NCBI RefSeq assembly: GCF_900101675.1
Contig: NZ_FNKG01000003.1
Location: 248,001 to 312,000, forward strand
DNA: 64,000 nt
DNA from: Curtobacterium sp. UNCCL20
Lineage (GTDB): Bacteria > Actinomycetota > Actinomycetes > Actinomycetales > Microbacteriaceae
Direction of reading: 5' to 3'
Part shown: in pieces, positions 1-10,170 of the stretch
How positions within the stretch are numbered: the first letter of the stretch is position 1
Layout: every line of letters begins with the position of its first letter
The notes under the pieces: generated by a model
Database searches by the model: none
What the model saw: the letters and a program-made list of their open reading frames with translations, nothing else
Told to the model about the DNA's origin: nothing
Position numbers and translations under genes: made by a program

Positions 1-3000
1 TTCGGCCGGCACGTGGCCGTCCTCGACCGGACCACGGGGGAGATCTCCGTCGACGGGGACACCGTCGACCTCGGCGACCGGGTCGGGTCGTCGCCGTCGC
101 TCCAGCGGTCGACGGACGATGCTTCCGAGGTGGTCGTCGCCGGCACGGCCGGTCTCGTCCGGGTCTCGGCCTCCGGTGCCGTCACCACGACGGCGCTCCA
201 GGTGTCCGGTCGCGCCGCACGGCCGACCGTCGTCGGTTCCTGCACCTACGCCGCGTGGGCCGGCGGGCAGGCGATGGACAGCTGCGAGGGCAAAGGGCTG
301 CAGCGGCTCGCCGACACGGCAGGCACGGGCGACCTGCAGATCCTGCACAACGGCGAGACCGTCGTCGCCAACGACCCGCAGAGCGGTCGCTCCTGGGCGA
401 TCGACCGGAGCGGCCAGGTCATCGACAACTGGGCCGACCTCATCAAGAAGGACGACGACCAGCAGCAGGAGCAGGTGTCCGACGACGACCCGGAGGTCGA
501 GAAGGACCAGAAGCCGCCCGTCGCGGTCGACGACGACCTCGGCGCTCGTCCGGGACGCACCACGAGCCTCCCGGTCCTGCTCAACGACTACGACCCGAAC
601 GGCGACCCGATCGTCATCAGTGAGGTCGGCACCGTCGCCGACGCCGTCGGCGACGTGGCGATCGTCGGCGACGGCCAGCGGTTGCAGATCACGCTGTCCG
701 CCCGTGCCACCGGGACGGTCTCGTTCCCGTACACGATCACCGACGGCAACGGCGGATCGGACACCGCGACCGTCACGGTGACGGTCCGACCGGACTCCGT
801 GAACGACGCACCGCGGCAGGTCCGCGACACCTCCGCCGACGTCGTGCAGAACGGCCACGTCGTGACCAACGTCCTCGGCGACTGGGTCGACCCGGACGGC
901 GACCCCGTCTACCTGAAGTCCGCGACGGCGTCCGACGGCGACCGCGTCTCCACGACGCCCGACGGCCTCCTCGACTACCGCAACGCCAGCGCACGCACCG
1001 GCGACCGTGCCGTGCAGCTCGTCGTGAGCGACGGCCGTGACGACGGCCGCGGGTCGGTCGTGGTGCACGTCGCGAAACAGGGTGCTGTTCCGCTGTACGC
1101 CGATCCGTTCCCCGTGCAGGGGTACGCCGGCAAGGCGTTCACCGTGGACCCGCTCGAGCACGTCCGAGGCGGCAACGGCACCGTGACGCTCACCAGCGTG
1201 TCCTCGGCCACCGGACTGACGGTCACCCCGAGCTACGACGCCGGCACGTTCCGCGTGCAGGGCGCGAGCGCGGGCGACCACCAGCTCGAGTACACGGTCA
1301 CCGACGGCACCAAGACCTCGAGCGGCATCGTCCGGGTCACCGTCCTCGCGCCCCCGGACGCCTCGACCGCGCCGATCACCACCCCGAAGACGGTGTTCGT
1401 CAACACGCTCTCCACCAAGGACACCGACGTCACCGCGACCGACATCGACCCGGCCGGCGGCGTGCTCCTCGTGACCGCGCTGGACGGACCCGACCGGGGT
1501 TCGGGCGTGCAGGCGAGCATCCTCGACCAGCACACCGTCCGCGTCACGCTCACCGCGCCGCTCGACGGACCGGTGTCGTTCGGGTACACCGAGACGAACG
1601 GGCTGGCGTCCTCGACCGGCACCGTCACGGTCGTCGAGATCCCGAAGCCGGACCGCATCCAGCCGCCGGTCGCCCAGCCCGACACCGCGACGGTCCGCGT
1701 CGGCGACGTCGCGAACATCGACGTGCTCGACAACGACACGCAGCCCGAGGGGGAGCCCCTCACCCTGCAACCGGACCTCGTGCAGAACGTCCCGGGCGAC
1801 GGCGGCCTGCTCTTCGTCTCCGGTGACCACCTCCGGTACCTGGCCCCCACCACGCCGGGCAACTACACCGCCGTCTACCGGGTCGCCGGGCCCGACGGGC
1901 AGTACGCGGACGCGACGGTGTCGATCTCGGTCCGCGAGCAGGACGCGGCGACGAACAACCCGCCCGTTCCGCAGACGGTCACCGCGCGGGTGGTCGCGGG
2001 ACAGTCCGTGCGCGTGTCGATCCCGCTCAACGGCATCGACCCCGACGGCGACTCCGTGCAGCTCGTCGGCGTCGGGTCGAACCCGGACAAGGGTTCCGTC
2101 AGCGACGTCGCGGCCGACTCCTTGACCTACGAGGCCGGCGACTACTCAGCCGGCACGGACGAGTTCACGTACACCGTCGTCGACGCGCTCGGCGCCCGCG
2201 CGACCGGCACCGTCCGCGTCGGTATCGCCCCGCGCGCCGAGCAGGCGTCGAACCCCGTGGCCGAGGCGGACCACGTCACGATCCGCCCCGGAGGCTCCGT
2301 CACGGTCCGTGTCCTGCAGAACGACTCCGACCCCGAGGGCGGCCAGCTGACCGTCACGAAGGCCGAGCCGACGGCGCAGGACGTCACCGCTAAGGTCCTG
2401 CAGAAGCAGCAGATCCGCGTCACGCCACCGAAGTCCGCGAAGACCGGGGACTTCGCGGTCCTCTACACCGTCGCGAACGAGAACGGTGGGGCGAGCACCG
2501 CGTTCCTCACCGTCACCGTGGACCCGGACGCCCAGCCGCTCCGGCCCGAGGTCGACGACACCACGCTCGACCTGCAGGACATCATGCACCGGCAGAGCGT
2601 GACGGTGGACGTGCTCGACAACGTCTTCTTCGCCGAGGGCACCGCGGCCGACCTGAAGGTCGGCGTGGTCGACGGGTACGGCGACACCGCCCGTGCGACA
2701 GAGGACCAGCGCATCGTCGTCCGGCTGACCGACGACTCCCAGGTGATCCCGTTCTCGGTCGCGCGCATCGACCACCCGGACATCGTCTCGTACGGGTTCA
2801 TCCACGTGCCCGGCTTCGACGACGCCCTGCCCCAGGTCAACCGGACCGCCGGCGCCATCACCGTCAAGAGCGAGGCGACCGTCAAGATCCCGCTGTCGAA
2901 GTACGTCGTCACGGCGAACGGCCAGACCGCGAAGGTCACCGACGACGGCACCGTCAAGGCGACCCACGCCAGCGGGCAGGACCTCGTCGTCGACTCCTCG

Positions 3001-5229
3001 ACGCTGCAGTTCACCTCCTCGAAGCTCTACTACGGGAACGCGTCGATCTCGTTCGAGGTCACGGACGGGTCGAACGCGAACGGCGGCAAGGGACGCGTCG
3101 CGACGCTCGTCCTCCCCATCAAGGTTACGCCGCGCTCGAACCAGCCGCCGGCCTTCACCGGGTCGGCAGTCGACATGCAGCCGGGGGAGTCGCGCACGAT
3201 CGACCTCACGAAGCTGACCGACTACCCGTACCCGAAGGACCTGCCGGAGCTCCGGTACTCGGTGATCAGCAAGCCGAACGACGGCACGACCGCGACCATC
3301 GCCGGGCAGAAGCTCACCGTGAAGGTCGCCGACAGTGCGAAGAAGAACACCACCGCGACGATCGGGATCGGCGTCGCCGACGACGCGAACGCCGGACGGT
3401 CCGGATCGATCGCCGTCGATGTCGTCGCCTCCACCCGACCACTCGTGCAACCCGGAGCGGATCGGTCCGTCACGAAGCGCGGCCAGACCACGACCATCGA
3501 CGTGCTCCAGAACGACCAGCCGACGAACCCGTTCCCGGAGCAGCGCCTCCGCGTCGTGAACATCCGGGGCCTCGGCGGCGGACTGCCCGGTGGCGTGACC
3601 GTCACGCCGAGCGCCGACAAGTCGCGCCTGCAGGTCAGCGTCTCCGACCAGGCCAAGGCCACCGACACCCACCTGCAGTACCAGGTCGCCGACGCCACCG
3701 ACGACCCTGACCGGTACGTGTGGGGCGACGTGACGATCTCCGTGCAGGACGTGCCGGACGCTCCCGGGGCTCCGAGCCGCACCGGTTCCTACCAGGGGGG
3801 CCAGGCCACGCTGACCTGGTCCACCCCGCAGGCGAACAACTCGCCGATCACGGGCTACCGACTGCAGGGCACCGGTGGTGTCTCGAAGGACTGCGGCACG
3901 GCCACCGTCTGCACGATCACCGGACTCGACCCCAAGTCGTCCTACCGCTTCAGCGTCATCGCGACGAACGCCGTCGGCGACTCGAAGGCCTCCGCCGAGT
4001 CCAGCGCGGTGAGCGCCGACTTCGTGCCGGCGCCGCCGAAGGGCATCACGGTGTCACCGAGCAAGAGCACGCCCAACCAGCTCGACGTCGCCTGGAACGC
4101 GGTCGACGCTCCGAACAACGGCACGGCCGTGAACAACTACGTCGTGACGATCGAGGGTTCGGGGCTGTCGACGAGCCGGAGCACCGGCACGTCGACGAGC
4201 ACGTCCTTCACCGGCGCGCAGAGCGGCGCGCAGTACAAGTTAACGGTCTCCGCGCGGAACGGCGCGGACCGCAACGGCACGGTCGTCCAGTGGAACTCCG
4301 CGTCGGCCACGGGCTCCGCGGTCGGCGTCCCCGGCAAGCCCGTGAACGTCTCCGCAAACGTCGGCAGCAACGACGACGGCGCGGGGAAGTCCGTCGTGAC
4401 CGTCACCTGGGGCGCGGCGGACGCGGCCGGAGGCCCCTCGATGAGCTACGGCGTGTTCCAGTCCGGGAACATCGATTGCAACAACCTGCCCGGAGGGTCG
4501 TTGGGCTCGTCGAGCCCTACGACGGTGACCGGTGTGGGCGGCGGGAAGCGCACCTTCGCGGTGACAGTGTCGAACGGCTTTTTCTGCAACGTCCAGTACA
4601 CCGAGACCACGGCGTACCAGCGACCGGACGGGACGGACACCCCGACTGTGGCGCTGACGTCTGAGAGTTCCAGCTTGCCCAACGCGCTGATCACCGCGCC
4701 GCGAACGGACGTCGACCATTACCTGCTCGAGACGGGGAGCGGCACCCCCGTCACCCTGCAACCGGGCCAGTCCTGGAGCGGTGTACCCGGCGGCGGTGCT
4801 CGGAACGTCCCTGTGACCGTGACGCTTCGGGCCTGCGGCGGTCCCGGCACTTCGTTCTGCACGCAGGATGCGCAGTCCAAACAGGTGCGTGCGGCCGCTC
4901 TCGATGCAACTGCTTCGGTCGACGCAGCAAAGCAGGGCGCCCCGATCGCGGTCGACGGACCATCTGGTGCCGGAATGAGCGTTCGGTATACGGCGCGGTG
5001 GTACGGGAGCGACGACGGTAGCGGCCTGTTCACGACTGAATCGTGGGACGCATCAGCCGCGGCACCGAGTCCGCCATTGCTCGCTGGCTCGGTTCGCGTG
5101 CAAGCCACGCTGACGCTGTCGCTCGGCGATGGATCGAGCCTGACTACCACCGGTGACCTGTCGGCCGCGGTGCCAGTGTCGCCCGCGGATCCGCCCGCGA
5201 CGGACCCGTCCACCGCGCCGTCCGAGTAA
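1..5229 (+). CDS. Giant Ig-like / fibronectin type III surface protein (5' end outside window)
   Basis: The frame is open from base 1, so the N-terminus lies upstream; about 1,742 residues are visible. The first ~150 residues look like the end of a repetitive beta-propeller-like region. A charged D/E/Q/K linker follows, then about ten tandem cadherin/Ig-like repeats with the recurring signature LxNDxDPxGD (for example LLNDYDPNGDPI and VLDNDTQPEGEPL). Two or three fibronectin III modules follow at about residues 1245-1520 (ITGYRLQGTGG, YRFSVIATNAVGDS). The C-terminus is Pro/Ala/Thr-rich with no LPXTG anchor. Such architecture is typical of large extracellular adhesion or envelope proteins. The gene heads a cluster with MoxR, DUF58, transglutaminase-like and FHA genes. 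The precise function is unknown. Confidence 0.85.
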   Translation, partial: FGRHVAVLDRTTGEISVDGDTVDLGDRVGSSPSLQRSTDDASEVVVAGTAGLVRVSASGAVTTTALQVSGRAARPTVVGSCTYAAWAGGQAMDSCEGKGLQRLADTAGTGDLQILHNGETVVANDPQSGRSWAIDRSGQVIDNWADLIKKDDDQQQEQVSDDDPEVEKDQKPPVAVDDDLGARPGRTTSLPVLLNDYDPNGDPIVISEVGTVADAVGDVAIVGDGQRLQITLSARATGTVSFPYTITDGNGGSDTATVTVTVRPDSVNDAPRQVRDTSADVVQNGHVVTNVLGDWVDPDGDPVYLKSATASDGDRVSTTPDGLLDYRNASARTGDRAVQLVVSDGRDDGRGSVVVHVAKQGAVPLYADPFPVQGYAGKAFTVDPLEHVRGGNGTVTLTSVSSATGLTVTPSYDAGTFRVQGASAGDHQLEYTVTDGTKTSSGIVRVTVLAPPDASTAPITTPKTVFVNTLSTKDTDVTATDIDPAGGVLLVTALDGPDRGSGVQASILDQHTVRVTLTAPLDGPVSFGYTETNGLASSTGTVTVVEIPKPDRIQPPVAQPDTATVRVGDVANIDVLDNDTQPEGEPLTLQPDLVQNVPGDGGLLFVSGDHLRYLAPTTPGNYTAVYRVAGPDGQYADATVSISVREQDAATNNPPVPQTVTARVVAGQSVRVSIPLNGIDPDGDSVQLVGVGSNPDKGSVSDVAADSLTYEAGDYSAGTDEFTYTVVDALGARATGTVRVGIAPRAEQASNPVAEADHVTIRPGGSVTVRVLQNDSDPEGGQLTVTKAEPTAQDVTAKVLQKQQIRVTPPKSAKTGDFAVLYTVANENGGASTAFLTVTVDPDAQPLRPEVDDTTLDLQDIMHRQSVTVDVLDNVFFAEGTAADLKVGVVDGYGDTARATEDQRIVVRLTDDSQVIPFSVARIDHPDIVSYGFIHVPGFDDALPQVNRTAGAITVKSEATVKIPLSKYVVTANGQTAKVTDDGTVKATHASGQDLVVDSSTLQFTSSKLYYGNASISFEVTDGSNANGGKGRVATLVLPIKVTPRSNQPPAFTGSAVDMQPGESRTIDLTKLTDYPYPKDLPELRYSVISKPNDGTTATIAGQKLTVKVADSAKKNTTATIGIGVADDANAGRSGSIAVDVVASTRPLVQPGADRSVTKRGQTTTIDVLQNDQPTNPFPEQRLRVVNIRGLGGGLPGGVTVTPSADKSRLQVSVSDQAKATDTHLQYQVADATDDPDRYVWGDVTISVQDVPDAPGAPSRTGSYQGGQATLTWSTPQANNSPITGYRLQGTGGVSKDCGTATVCTITGLDPKSSYRFSVIATNAVGDSKASAESSAVSADFVPAPPKGITVSPSKSTPNQLDVAWNAVDAPNNGTAVNNYVVTIEGSGLSTSRSTGTSTSTSFTGAQSGAQYKLTVSARNGADRNGTVVQWNSASATGSAVGVPGKPVNVSANVGSNDDGAGKSVVTVTWGAADAAGGPSMSYGVFQSGNIDCNNLPGGSLGSSSPTTVTGVGGGKRTFAVTVSNGFFCNVQYTETTAYQRPDGTDTPTVALTSESSSLPNALITAPRTDVDHYLLETGSGTPVTLQPGQSWSGVPGGGARNVPVTVTLRACGGPGTSFCTQDAQSKQVRAAALDATASVDAAKQGAPIAVDGPSGAGMSVRYTARWYGSDDGSGLFTTESWDASAAAPSPPLLAGSVRVQATLTLSLGDGSSLTTTGDLSAAVPVSPADPPATDPSTAPSE

Positions 5230-5297
5230 CGAATCCCAGTCGCCACTCGCCGTACGCTGCCCCTATCGCCATCCCCGAGAACGAGGAACGACACCGC

Positions 5298-6269
5298 ATG
5301 AGCATGACCCCGGAGCAGGCCACCTGGTTCGCCGACGTTGCAGGCCGCATCGTGACAAACGTCGAGCAGGTGCTCCTCGGGAAGACGTTCGTGATCCGCC
5401 TCGCGGTCACGGCGATGCTCAGCGAGGGACACCTCCTGCTGGAGGACGTCCCGGGTACGGGCAAGACGAGCCTCGCCCGTGCGATGGCGCAGAGTGTGCA
5501 GGGCTCGACGAACCGCATCCAGTTCACCCCCGACCTGCTGCCGGGCGACATCACCGGTATCAGCGTGTACGACCAGAAGACGCAGGAGTTCGACTTCCAC
5601 CGCGGCCCGGTGTTCTCGAACATCGTGCTCGCTGACGAGATCAACCGCGCGAGCCCGAAGACCCAGTCGGCGCTCCTCGAGGCGATGGAGGAGTCCGCGG
5701 TCACGGTCGACGGAGTCAACCACCGCCTGGCTGCGCCGTTCATGGTGATCGCGACGCAGAACCCCATCGAGCAGGCCGGCACGTACCGTCTGCCCGAGGC
5801 CCAGCTGGACCGGTTCCTCATGAAGGCGTCGATCGGTTACCCGGACCACGCCGCGACGGTGAAGATCCTCGAGACCTCGTCGGCCCCGTCGAGTTCGGTT
5901 CCGCTGGCGAGCGTGGTGCCCGCCGCGACGATCACCGAGATGGCGGCGCTCGCGCGGACGGTGCACGTCGACCCGGTGATCGCCGACTACGTCGCGCGCC
6001 TGGTGGACGCGACCCGCTCGGCCAGTGAGGTCCGTCTCGGTGTCAGTGTCCGTGGCGCCATGGGCCTGATGCGTGCTTCGCGCGTGTTCGCGGCCCTGAA
6101 CAACCGGCACTACGTCACGCCCGACGACGTGAAGGCGCTGGCCGTCCCGGTTCTCGCCCACCGGCTCGTGCTCGACGCGGAGGCCGAGTTCGACGGCGTC
6201 AGCGCCACCAGCGTCGTCGCGCAGCTCCTCGTCGAGACCCCGCCGCCCGCGGACCGGTCGGCGTCGTGA
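5298..6269 (+). CDS. MoxR family AAA+ ATPase
   Basis: This 323-residue AAA_3/MoxR ATPase has Walker A PGTGKTS at about residues 52-58 and Walker B with IVLADEINRA at about 109-117. The MoxR hallmark following it (SPKTQSALLEAMEE) and sensor 1 (VIATQNPIEQAGTYRLPEAQ) are also clear. MoxR ATPases act as chaperones or maturation factors for partner proteins, commonly encoded beside DUF58 and transglutaminase-like genes as here. The ATG start is preceded by a gaacgagga Shine-Dalgarno-like stretch 68 nt after the surface-protein stop. The downstream DUF58 gene overlaps its stop by 4 nt (GTGA), so the two are translationally coupled. The specific client is not evident; the neighbouring giant surface protein is an inference. 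Confidence 0.93.
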   Translation: MSMTPEQATWFADVAGRIVTNVEQVLLGKTFVIRLAVTAMLSEGHLLLEDVPGTGKTSLARAMAQSVQGSTNRIQFTPDLLPGDITGISVYDQKTQEFDFHRGPVFSNIVLADEINRASPKTQSALLEAMEESAVTVDGVNHRLAAPFMVIATQNPIEQAGTYRLPEAQLDRFLMKASIGYPDHAATVKILETSSAPSSSVPLASVVPAATITEMAALARTVHVDPVIADYVARLVDATRSASEVRLGVSVRGAMGLMRASRVFAALNNRHYVTPDDVKALAVPVLAHRLVLDAEAEFDGVSATSVVAQLLVETPPPADRSAS

Positions 6270-7678
6270 CCGATCGCCGGCCCGTCTCCACGCGGTCGCG
6301 CCGCCCGTCCTCGACGCGGTCGCGTCGCGGGACGACGGCGTACGAACGCACGGGGACGGTCGCCGGCCTGACGAACGTCCGGACGCGCCTGGTCGGTGAC
6401 CGTGAGGGCGTGGCAGCGGAGGCGGTCGTCGGTCTCGCACGGGCCTGGGCGACGGCCTGGAGGCTCGTCAAGCGCGGGTGGGCCGAGGTCTCGTCCGTGG
6501 TCACCGGCCTGGGCTGGACGGTGGCGGCCCTCACGCTCGTCGCGTTCGTGCTCGGGTACCGGTTCGGGCTGCGTGAGGTCGTCGTGGTCGGGTTCGCGGG
6601 AGCGCTCCTGGTGGTCGTCGCCGCGGTCGCGCTGATCGGCCGTTCGCGCCTGCTCATCCGGATGCGTCTGCCGCAGCACCGGGTAGCGGTCGGGGACGCG
6701 GCCGGCGTGGTGGTGACGGCGGAGAACCCGGCGCGGCTCCCGTCCGTCCCGACGACGGTGGAGGTGCCGGTGGGGTCGGGGCTCGTGGACGTCGCGATCC
6801 CGTCGATCACTCCTCGGGGCACGTTCGAGCAGGAGGTCCCGGTGCCCACGGTGCGTCGCGGCGTCCTCGACGTCGGACCGGTGACGGGTGTCCGGGCGGA
6901 CCCCGTCGGCCTGGTCCGTCGCGAGGTGGTCTGGACGGCCCGCGAGCAGGTGATCGTGCACCCGCGGACGATCGCGATCCCGTCGACGAGCACCGGCCTG
7001 GTCCGAGACCTCGAGGGGCAGGCGACGACGGACCTGTCCCCGTCGGACATCGCGTTCCACGCGATCCGCGAGTACATGCCCGGTGACGACCCCCGGACGA
7101 TCCACTGGAAGTCGACGGCGAAGTCCGGCGCGCTCATGGTCCGGCAGTTCGAGGACACCCGGCGGTCGCACCTCGTGATCGCGCTGGCCGTGTCGCGTGC
7201 CGAGTTCGGTGACGACGAGGAGTTCGAGCTCGCGGTCAGTGCCGCCGCGTCGCTCGGCACCCGGGCGATCCGGGACGGCCGCGAGGTGACCGTCGTGGTC
7301 TCCGAGCGGACGCCTGAGTTCGCGAAGCGTGCCGTGTACGCCGTGCACCCGCTCCCGACGGTCACACCGACCCGACTGCTGGACGAGTTCGCGTCGGTGG
7401 GGCTGGCGGACGCGTGCCTGCCGATCGCCGAGGTGTCCCGCATCGTCGGCAACGACACGGCCGGCATCTCGGTCGCGTTCCTCGTGGTCGGGTCGACCGT
7501 CGAGCTCCCGGCGCTCCGCCTCGCGGCCACGCGGTTCCCCGTGGGAGTCGAGGTCGTCGCGGTGATCTGCGAGCCCGAGGCCCAGCCGCGGTTCCTGCGG
7601 GTCGCCGGGCTGACCGTGATGACCATCGGCTACCTCGACGACCTCCGCCACGCCCTGCACCGTTCGGCGGCGGCATGA
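6266..7678 (+). CDS. DUF58 domain membrane protein
   Basis: The product is 470 residues. The Arg-rich N-terminus (about 75 residues) is followed by two transmembrane segments at about 85-130 (TVAALTLVAFVLGYRF, VVVVGFAGALLVVVAAVAL). The DUF58 core at about residues 260-300 contains the diagnostic stretch REYMPGDDPRTIHWKSTAKS, followed by a vWA-like region. DUF58 proteins are the usual partners of MoxR ATPases. The GTG start overlaps the MoxR stop by 4 nt, and its own stop overlaps the next gene's ATG by 4 nt, so the three genes form one translationally coupled unit. The biochemical role is not established. Confidence 0.92.
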   Translation: MTDRRPVSTRSRRPSSTRSRRGTTAYERTGTVAGLTNVRTRLVGDREGVAAEAVVGLARAWATAWRLVKRGWAEVSSVVTGLGWTVAALTLVAFVLGYRFGLREVVVVGFAGALLVVVAAVALIGRSRLLIRMRLPQHRVAVGDAAGVVVTAENPARLPSVPTTVEVPVGSGLVDVAIPSITPRGTFEQEVPVPTVRRGVLDVGPVTGVRADPVGLVRREVVWTAREQVIVHPRTIAIPSTSTGLVRDLEGQATTDLSPSDIAFHAIREYMPGDDPRTIHWKSTAKSGALMVRQFEDTRRSHLVIALAVSRAEFGDDEEFELAVSAAASLGTRAIRDGREVTVVVSERTPEFAKRAVYAVHPLPTVTPTRLLDEFASVGLADACLPIAEVSRIVGNDTAGISVAFLVVGSTVELPALRLAATRFPVGVEVVAVICEPEAQPRFLRVAGLTVMTIGYLDDLRHALHRSAAA

Positions 7679-10170
7679 GCGTCGCAGCGAGCCCGGACAC
7701 CCGGGCGCGGAAGACGGTCCGGCGGGACGCCCGCCGTGAAGCCCGTCGGCTCACCCCGACGCGGCTCGTCGGCGGAACCCTGGCGGTCTGGCTCCTCCTC
7801 GCGGTCGCGAGCACCGCATGGTGGCCGGTCTACCGGGACGACGCGATGATCGTCGCCGCGGTGACCGCCGTCGTGTTCGGGACGCTCGTCGCCCTCATCG
7901 GGACGGTCCTGCGACTACCGACCGCGGTCGTCGCCGTCGCGACCGTCGCCGCCTTCGCCCTCACGGGTGTGCCGGCGGCGGTGCCGGGCGAAGCGAACGG
8001 GATCCTGCCCACCGGGCAGGGACTCGTCGATCTCTTCGCCGGTGTCGCCCTCGGGTGGAAGCGGCTGGTGACCATCAGCCTGCCGGTGGGGTCCTACGAG
8101 TCGCTCCTCGTGCCGTACTTCGTCACGCTCCTGATCGCCACGGTGACGGCCGTGAGCGTGGCGACCCGCGCCTCCAGGCAAGAACTCGCCAGCATCCCGG
8201 CGCTGGTGCTCTTCGCGGCCGGTGTCGTGATCGGGCCGAGCCGGCTGGACACGTCCATCGTGACGGCCGTCGTGCTGACCGGGATCGCCCTGGTCTGGGC
8301 GCTGACCGTGCGGCACGCGCGTCGTGCCGTCGCGGTGGCGACCACGATCGGGACCCGCGTACCGGTCGTCCGTTCGGTGCTCCGTCCGGCGCTCGTCGGG
8401 ACCGGGACCATCGTCGCGGCCGCGGTGGTGGCGACCGGACTCGGACTCGTCGCGCCGCCGTCCGTCGGCCGGACCGTCGCCCGGACGGACGTCGTGAAGC
8501 CGTTCGACCCGCGCGACTACGTGAGCCCGTTGAGCGGGTTCCGTGCCTACGAGGAACAGGCCGAGGCGGACACCACCCAGCTGCGCGTCACCGGGCTGCC
8601 CGCGAACGGTTTCGTCAGGATCGCGACGCTCGACACGTACGACGGCGTGGTCTACCGGGTGGGCGGGTCCGACGGCTCCACGGCATCCGGCACCTTCGAG
8701 CGGGTCCCGACCTCGGTCGACGTCCGAGGGGTCCGCGGAACGACGGTCCGGGTCGGCGTCACGGTCGACGGCTACAGCGGCGTGTGGCTGCCGACGGTCG
8801 GTGACCTCGAACGCGTGGAGTTCACCGGCTCCGGTGCCGAGCAGGAACGCGGGGCGTTCTTCTACAACGGGTCCACGGGGACCGGCGCGGTCGTCGGTGG
8901 TGTCGACGACGGCACCCGGTACGACCTCACGGCGGTGCTGCCCGACCAGCCGAGCGACGACCAGCTGGCGTCGGCCCGCCCGGGCTCCGCCTCCGTCCCG
9001 ACGCCCCGCTCGGTCCCGGATGCGGTCCGTGAGACCGTCGACGCGTACTCCGGCGATGCCGAGACCGACGGGGCGAAGCTCGTCGCGGTGATCCAGGAGC
9101 TCAAGCGGAACGGCTACGTCAGCCACGGTGTGGGTGACGACCGTGCGAGCCGCTCGGGACACGGTGCGGACCGCATCCAGGAGCTCCTGACGTCCCCGCT
9201 GATGATCGGCGACCAGGAGCAGTACGCCGCGGCCGCCGCGTTGATGGCGAACCAGCTCGGGTTCCCGGCGCGAGTGGTCATGGGGTTCTCGGCCGGCGGT
9301 GACTCCGGGGCGAAGGGCGCCGGGTCGTCGTCCGGCCGCACCACCACGTTCCGCGGTTCGGACGTCACCGCCCGGGTCGAAGTGGACACGGCGCAGTGGG
9401 GCTGGGTGATGCTCGACCCGAACCCGACCGTGCGCGAGATCCCGAACGAGCAGCAGCAGACCCCGCAGCCCGTCACCCGACCGGAGACCGTCGTCCCGCC
9501 GCCCCCCGCCGAGCAGCAGGACCAGTCGCAGCAGGCGCCTCCGCAGAGCGACCGGAACACGCCACCCGTCCAGCCGCTGTGGCTGCAGATCCTGCTCGCG
9601 GCACTGCCGTGGATCCTCGCCACCCTCGGGTTCGTCGCGCTCGTGCTGCTGCCGTTCGGAGTCATCCTGCTGCTCAAGCGCATCCGTCGCCGTCGTCGTC
9701 GCCGTGCGCCCACGCCTCGGGGCCGGATCGTCGGTGCCTGGGACGAGTACCGCGATGCGTTGGTCGACCGCGGGCACGACGTCGACCGGTCGGCGACCCG
9801 GCGTGAGGCCGTCGTCGGCGCACCGGGGGAGGGCGGCACCGGCTTGGCGGCCCTCGCCGACCGGTCGGTGTTCGGCCCGAACGACGCCGACGTCTCCACG
9901 GCGGACCGGATGTGGTCCGCGACGGACGACGCCATCTCGAGTCTGCGGGCCGGACGGACCCGCAAGGAACGGATCCGGGCAGCGGTGTCGATCCGGTCGC
10001 TCCGGATCGCCGACGCCTCCCGTGCGGCGGGGTCATCGGTGACCGCCGCGGTCGCGAGCCGGGGTCGACGCGGTGCGCGCGGCCAGGGTCCGGCTGGACC
10101 GCGTGACTACGATGGCCTGCAGGCCGGCGAGCGTCGTGGACGGCCGAGTGAGGACAGAGGGACCCCGTGA
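7675..10170 (+). CDS. Transglutaminase-like (TgpA-type) membrane protein, apparently catalytically dead
   Basis: The product is 831 residues from the ATG that overlaps the DUF58 stop (ATGA). A basic N-terminus leads into about seven transmembrane helices (residues ~30-270), then an extracytoplasmic domain. The transglutaminase core begins near residue 510 (GDQEQYAAAAALMANQLGF, PARVVMGF) and ends with QWGWVMLDPNPT. In active members the motif reads GxCxxxA with a later HAW; here the Cys position is Gln and the His position is not His (DVTARVEV). A P/Q-rich linker, one more membrane helix at about 640-665, an Arg-rich segment and a cytoplasmic tail follow. An in-frame start 261 nt upstream would overlap the DUF58 coding region and is unlikely. 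Confidence 0.88.
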   Translation: MSVAASPDTRARKTVRRDARREARRLTPTRLVGGTLAVWLLLAVASTAWWPVYRDDAMIVAAVTAVVFGTLVALIGTVLRLPTAVVAVATVAAFALTGVPAAVPGEANGILPTGQGLVDLFAGVALGWKRLVTISLPVGSYESLLVPYFVTLLIATVTAVSVATRASRQELASIPALVLFAAGVVIGPSRLDTSIVTAVVLTGIALVWALTVRHARRAVAVATTIGTRVPVVRSVLRPALVGTGTIVAAAVVATGLGLVAPPSVGRTVARTDVVKPFDPRDYVSPLSGFRAYEEQAEADTTQLRVTGLPANGFVRIATLDTYDGVVYRVGGSDGSTASGTFERVPTSVDVRGVRGTTVRVGVTVDGYSGVWLPTVGDLERVEFTGSGAEQERGAFFYNGSTGTGAVVGGVDDGTRYDLTAVLPDQPSDDQLASARPGSASVPTPRSVPDAVRETVDAYSGDAETDGAKLVAVIQELKRNGYVSHGVGDDRASRSGHGADRIQELLTSPLMIGDQEQYAAAAALMANQLGFPARVVMGFSAGGDSGAKGAGSSSGRTTTFRGSDVTARVEVDTAQWGWVMLDPNPTVREIPNEQQQTPQPVTRPETVVPPPPAEQQDQSQQAPPQSDRNTPPVQPLWLQILLAALPWILATLGFVALVLLPFGVILLLKRIRRRRRRRAPTPRGRIVGAWDEYRDALVDRGHDVDRSATRREAVVGAPGEGGTGLAALADRSVFGPNDADVSTADRMWSATDDAISSLRAGRTRKERIRAAVSIRSLRIADASRAAGSSVTAAVASRGRRGARGQGPAGPRDYDGLQAGERRGRPSEDRGTP

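Noticed and set aside
7414-7674. Upstream start for the transglutaminase-like gene
   Set aside because: It lies within the DUF58 gene in another frame; ATG 7675 overlaps the DUF58 stop as elsewhere in the cluster.
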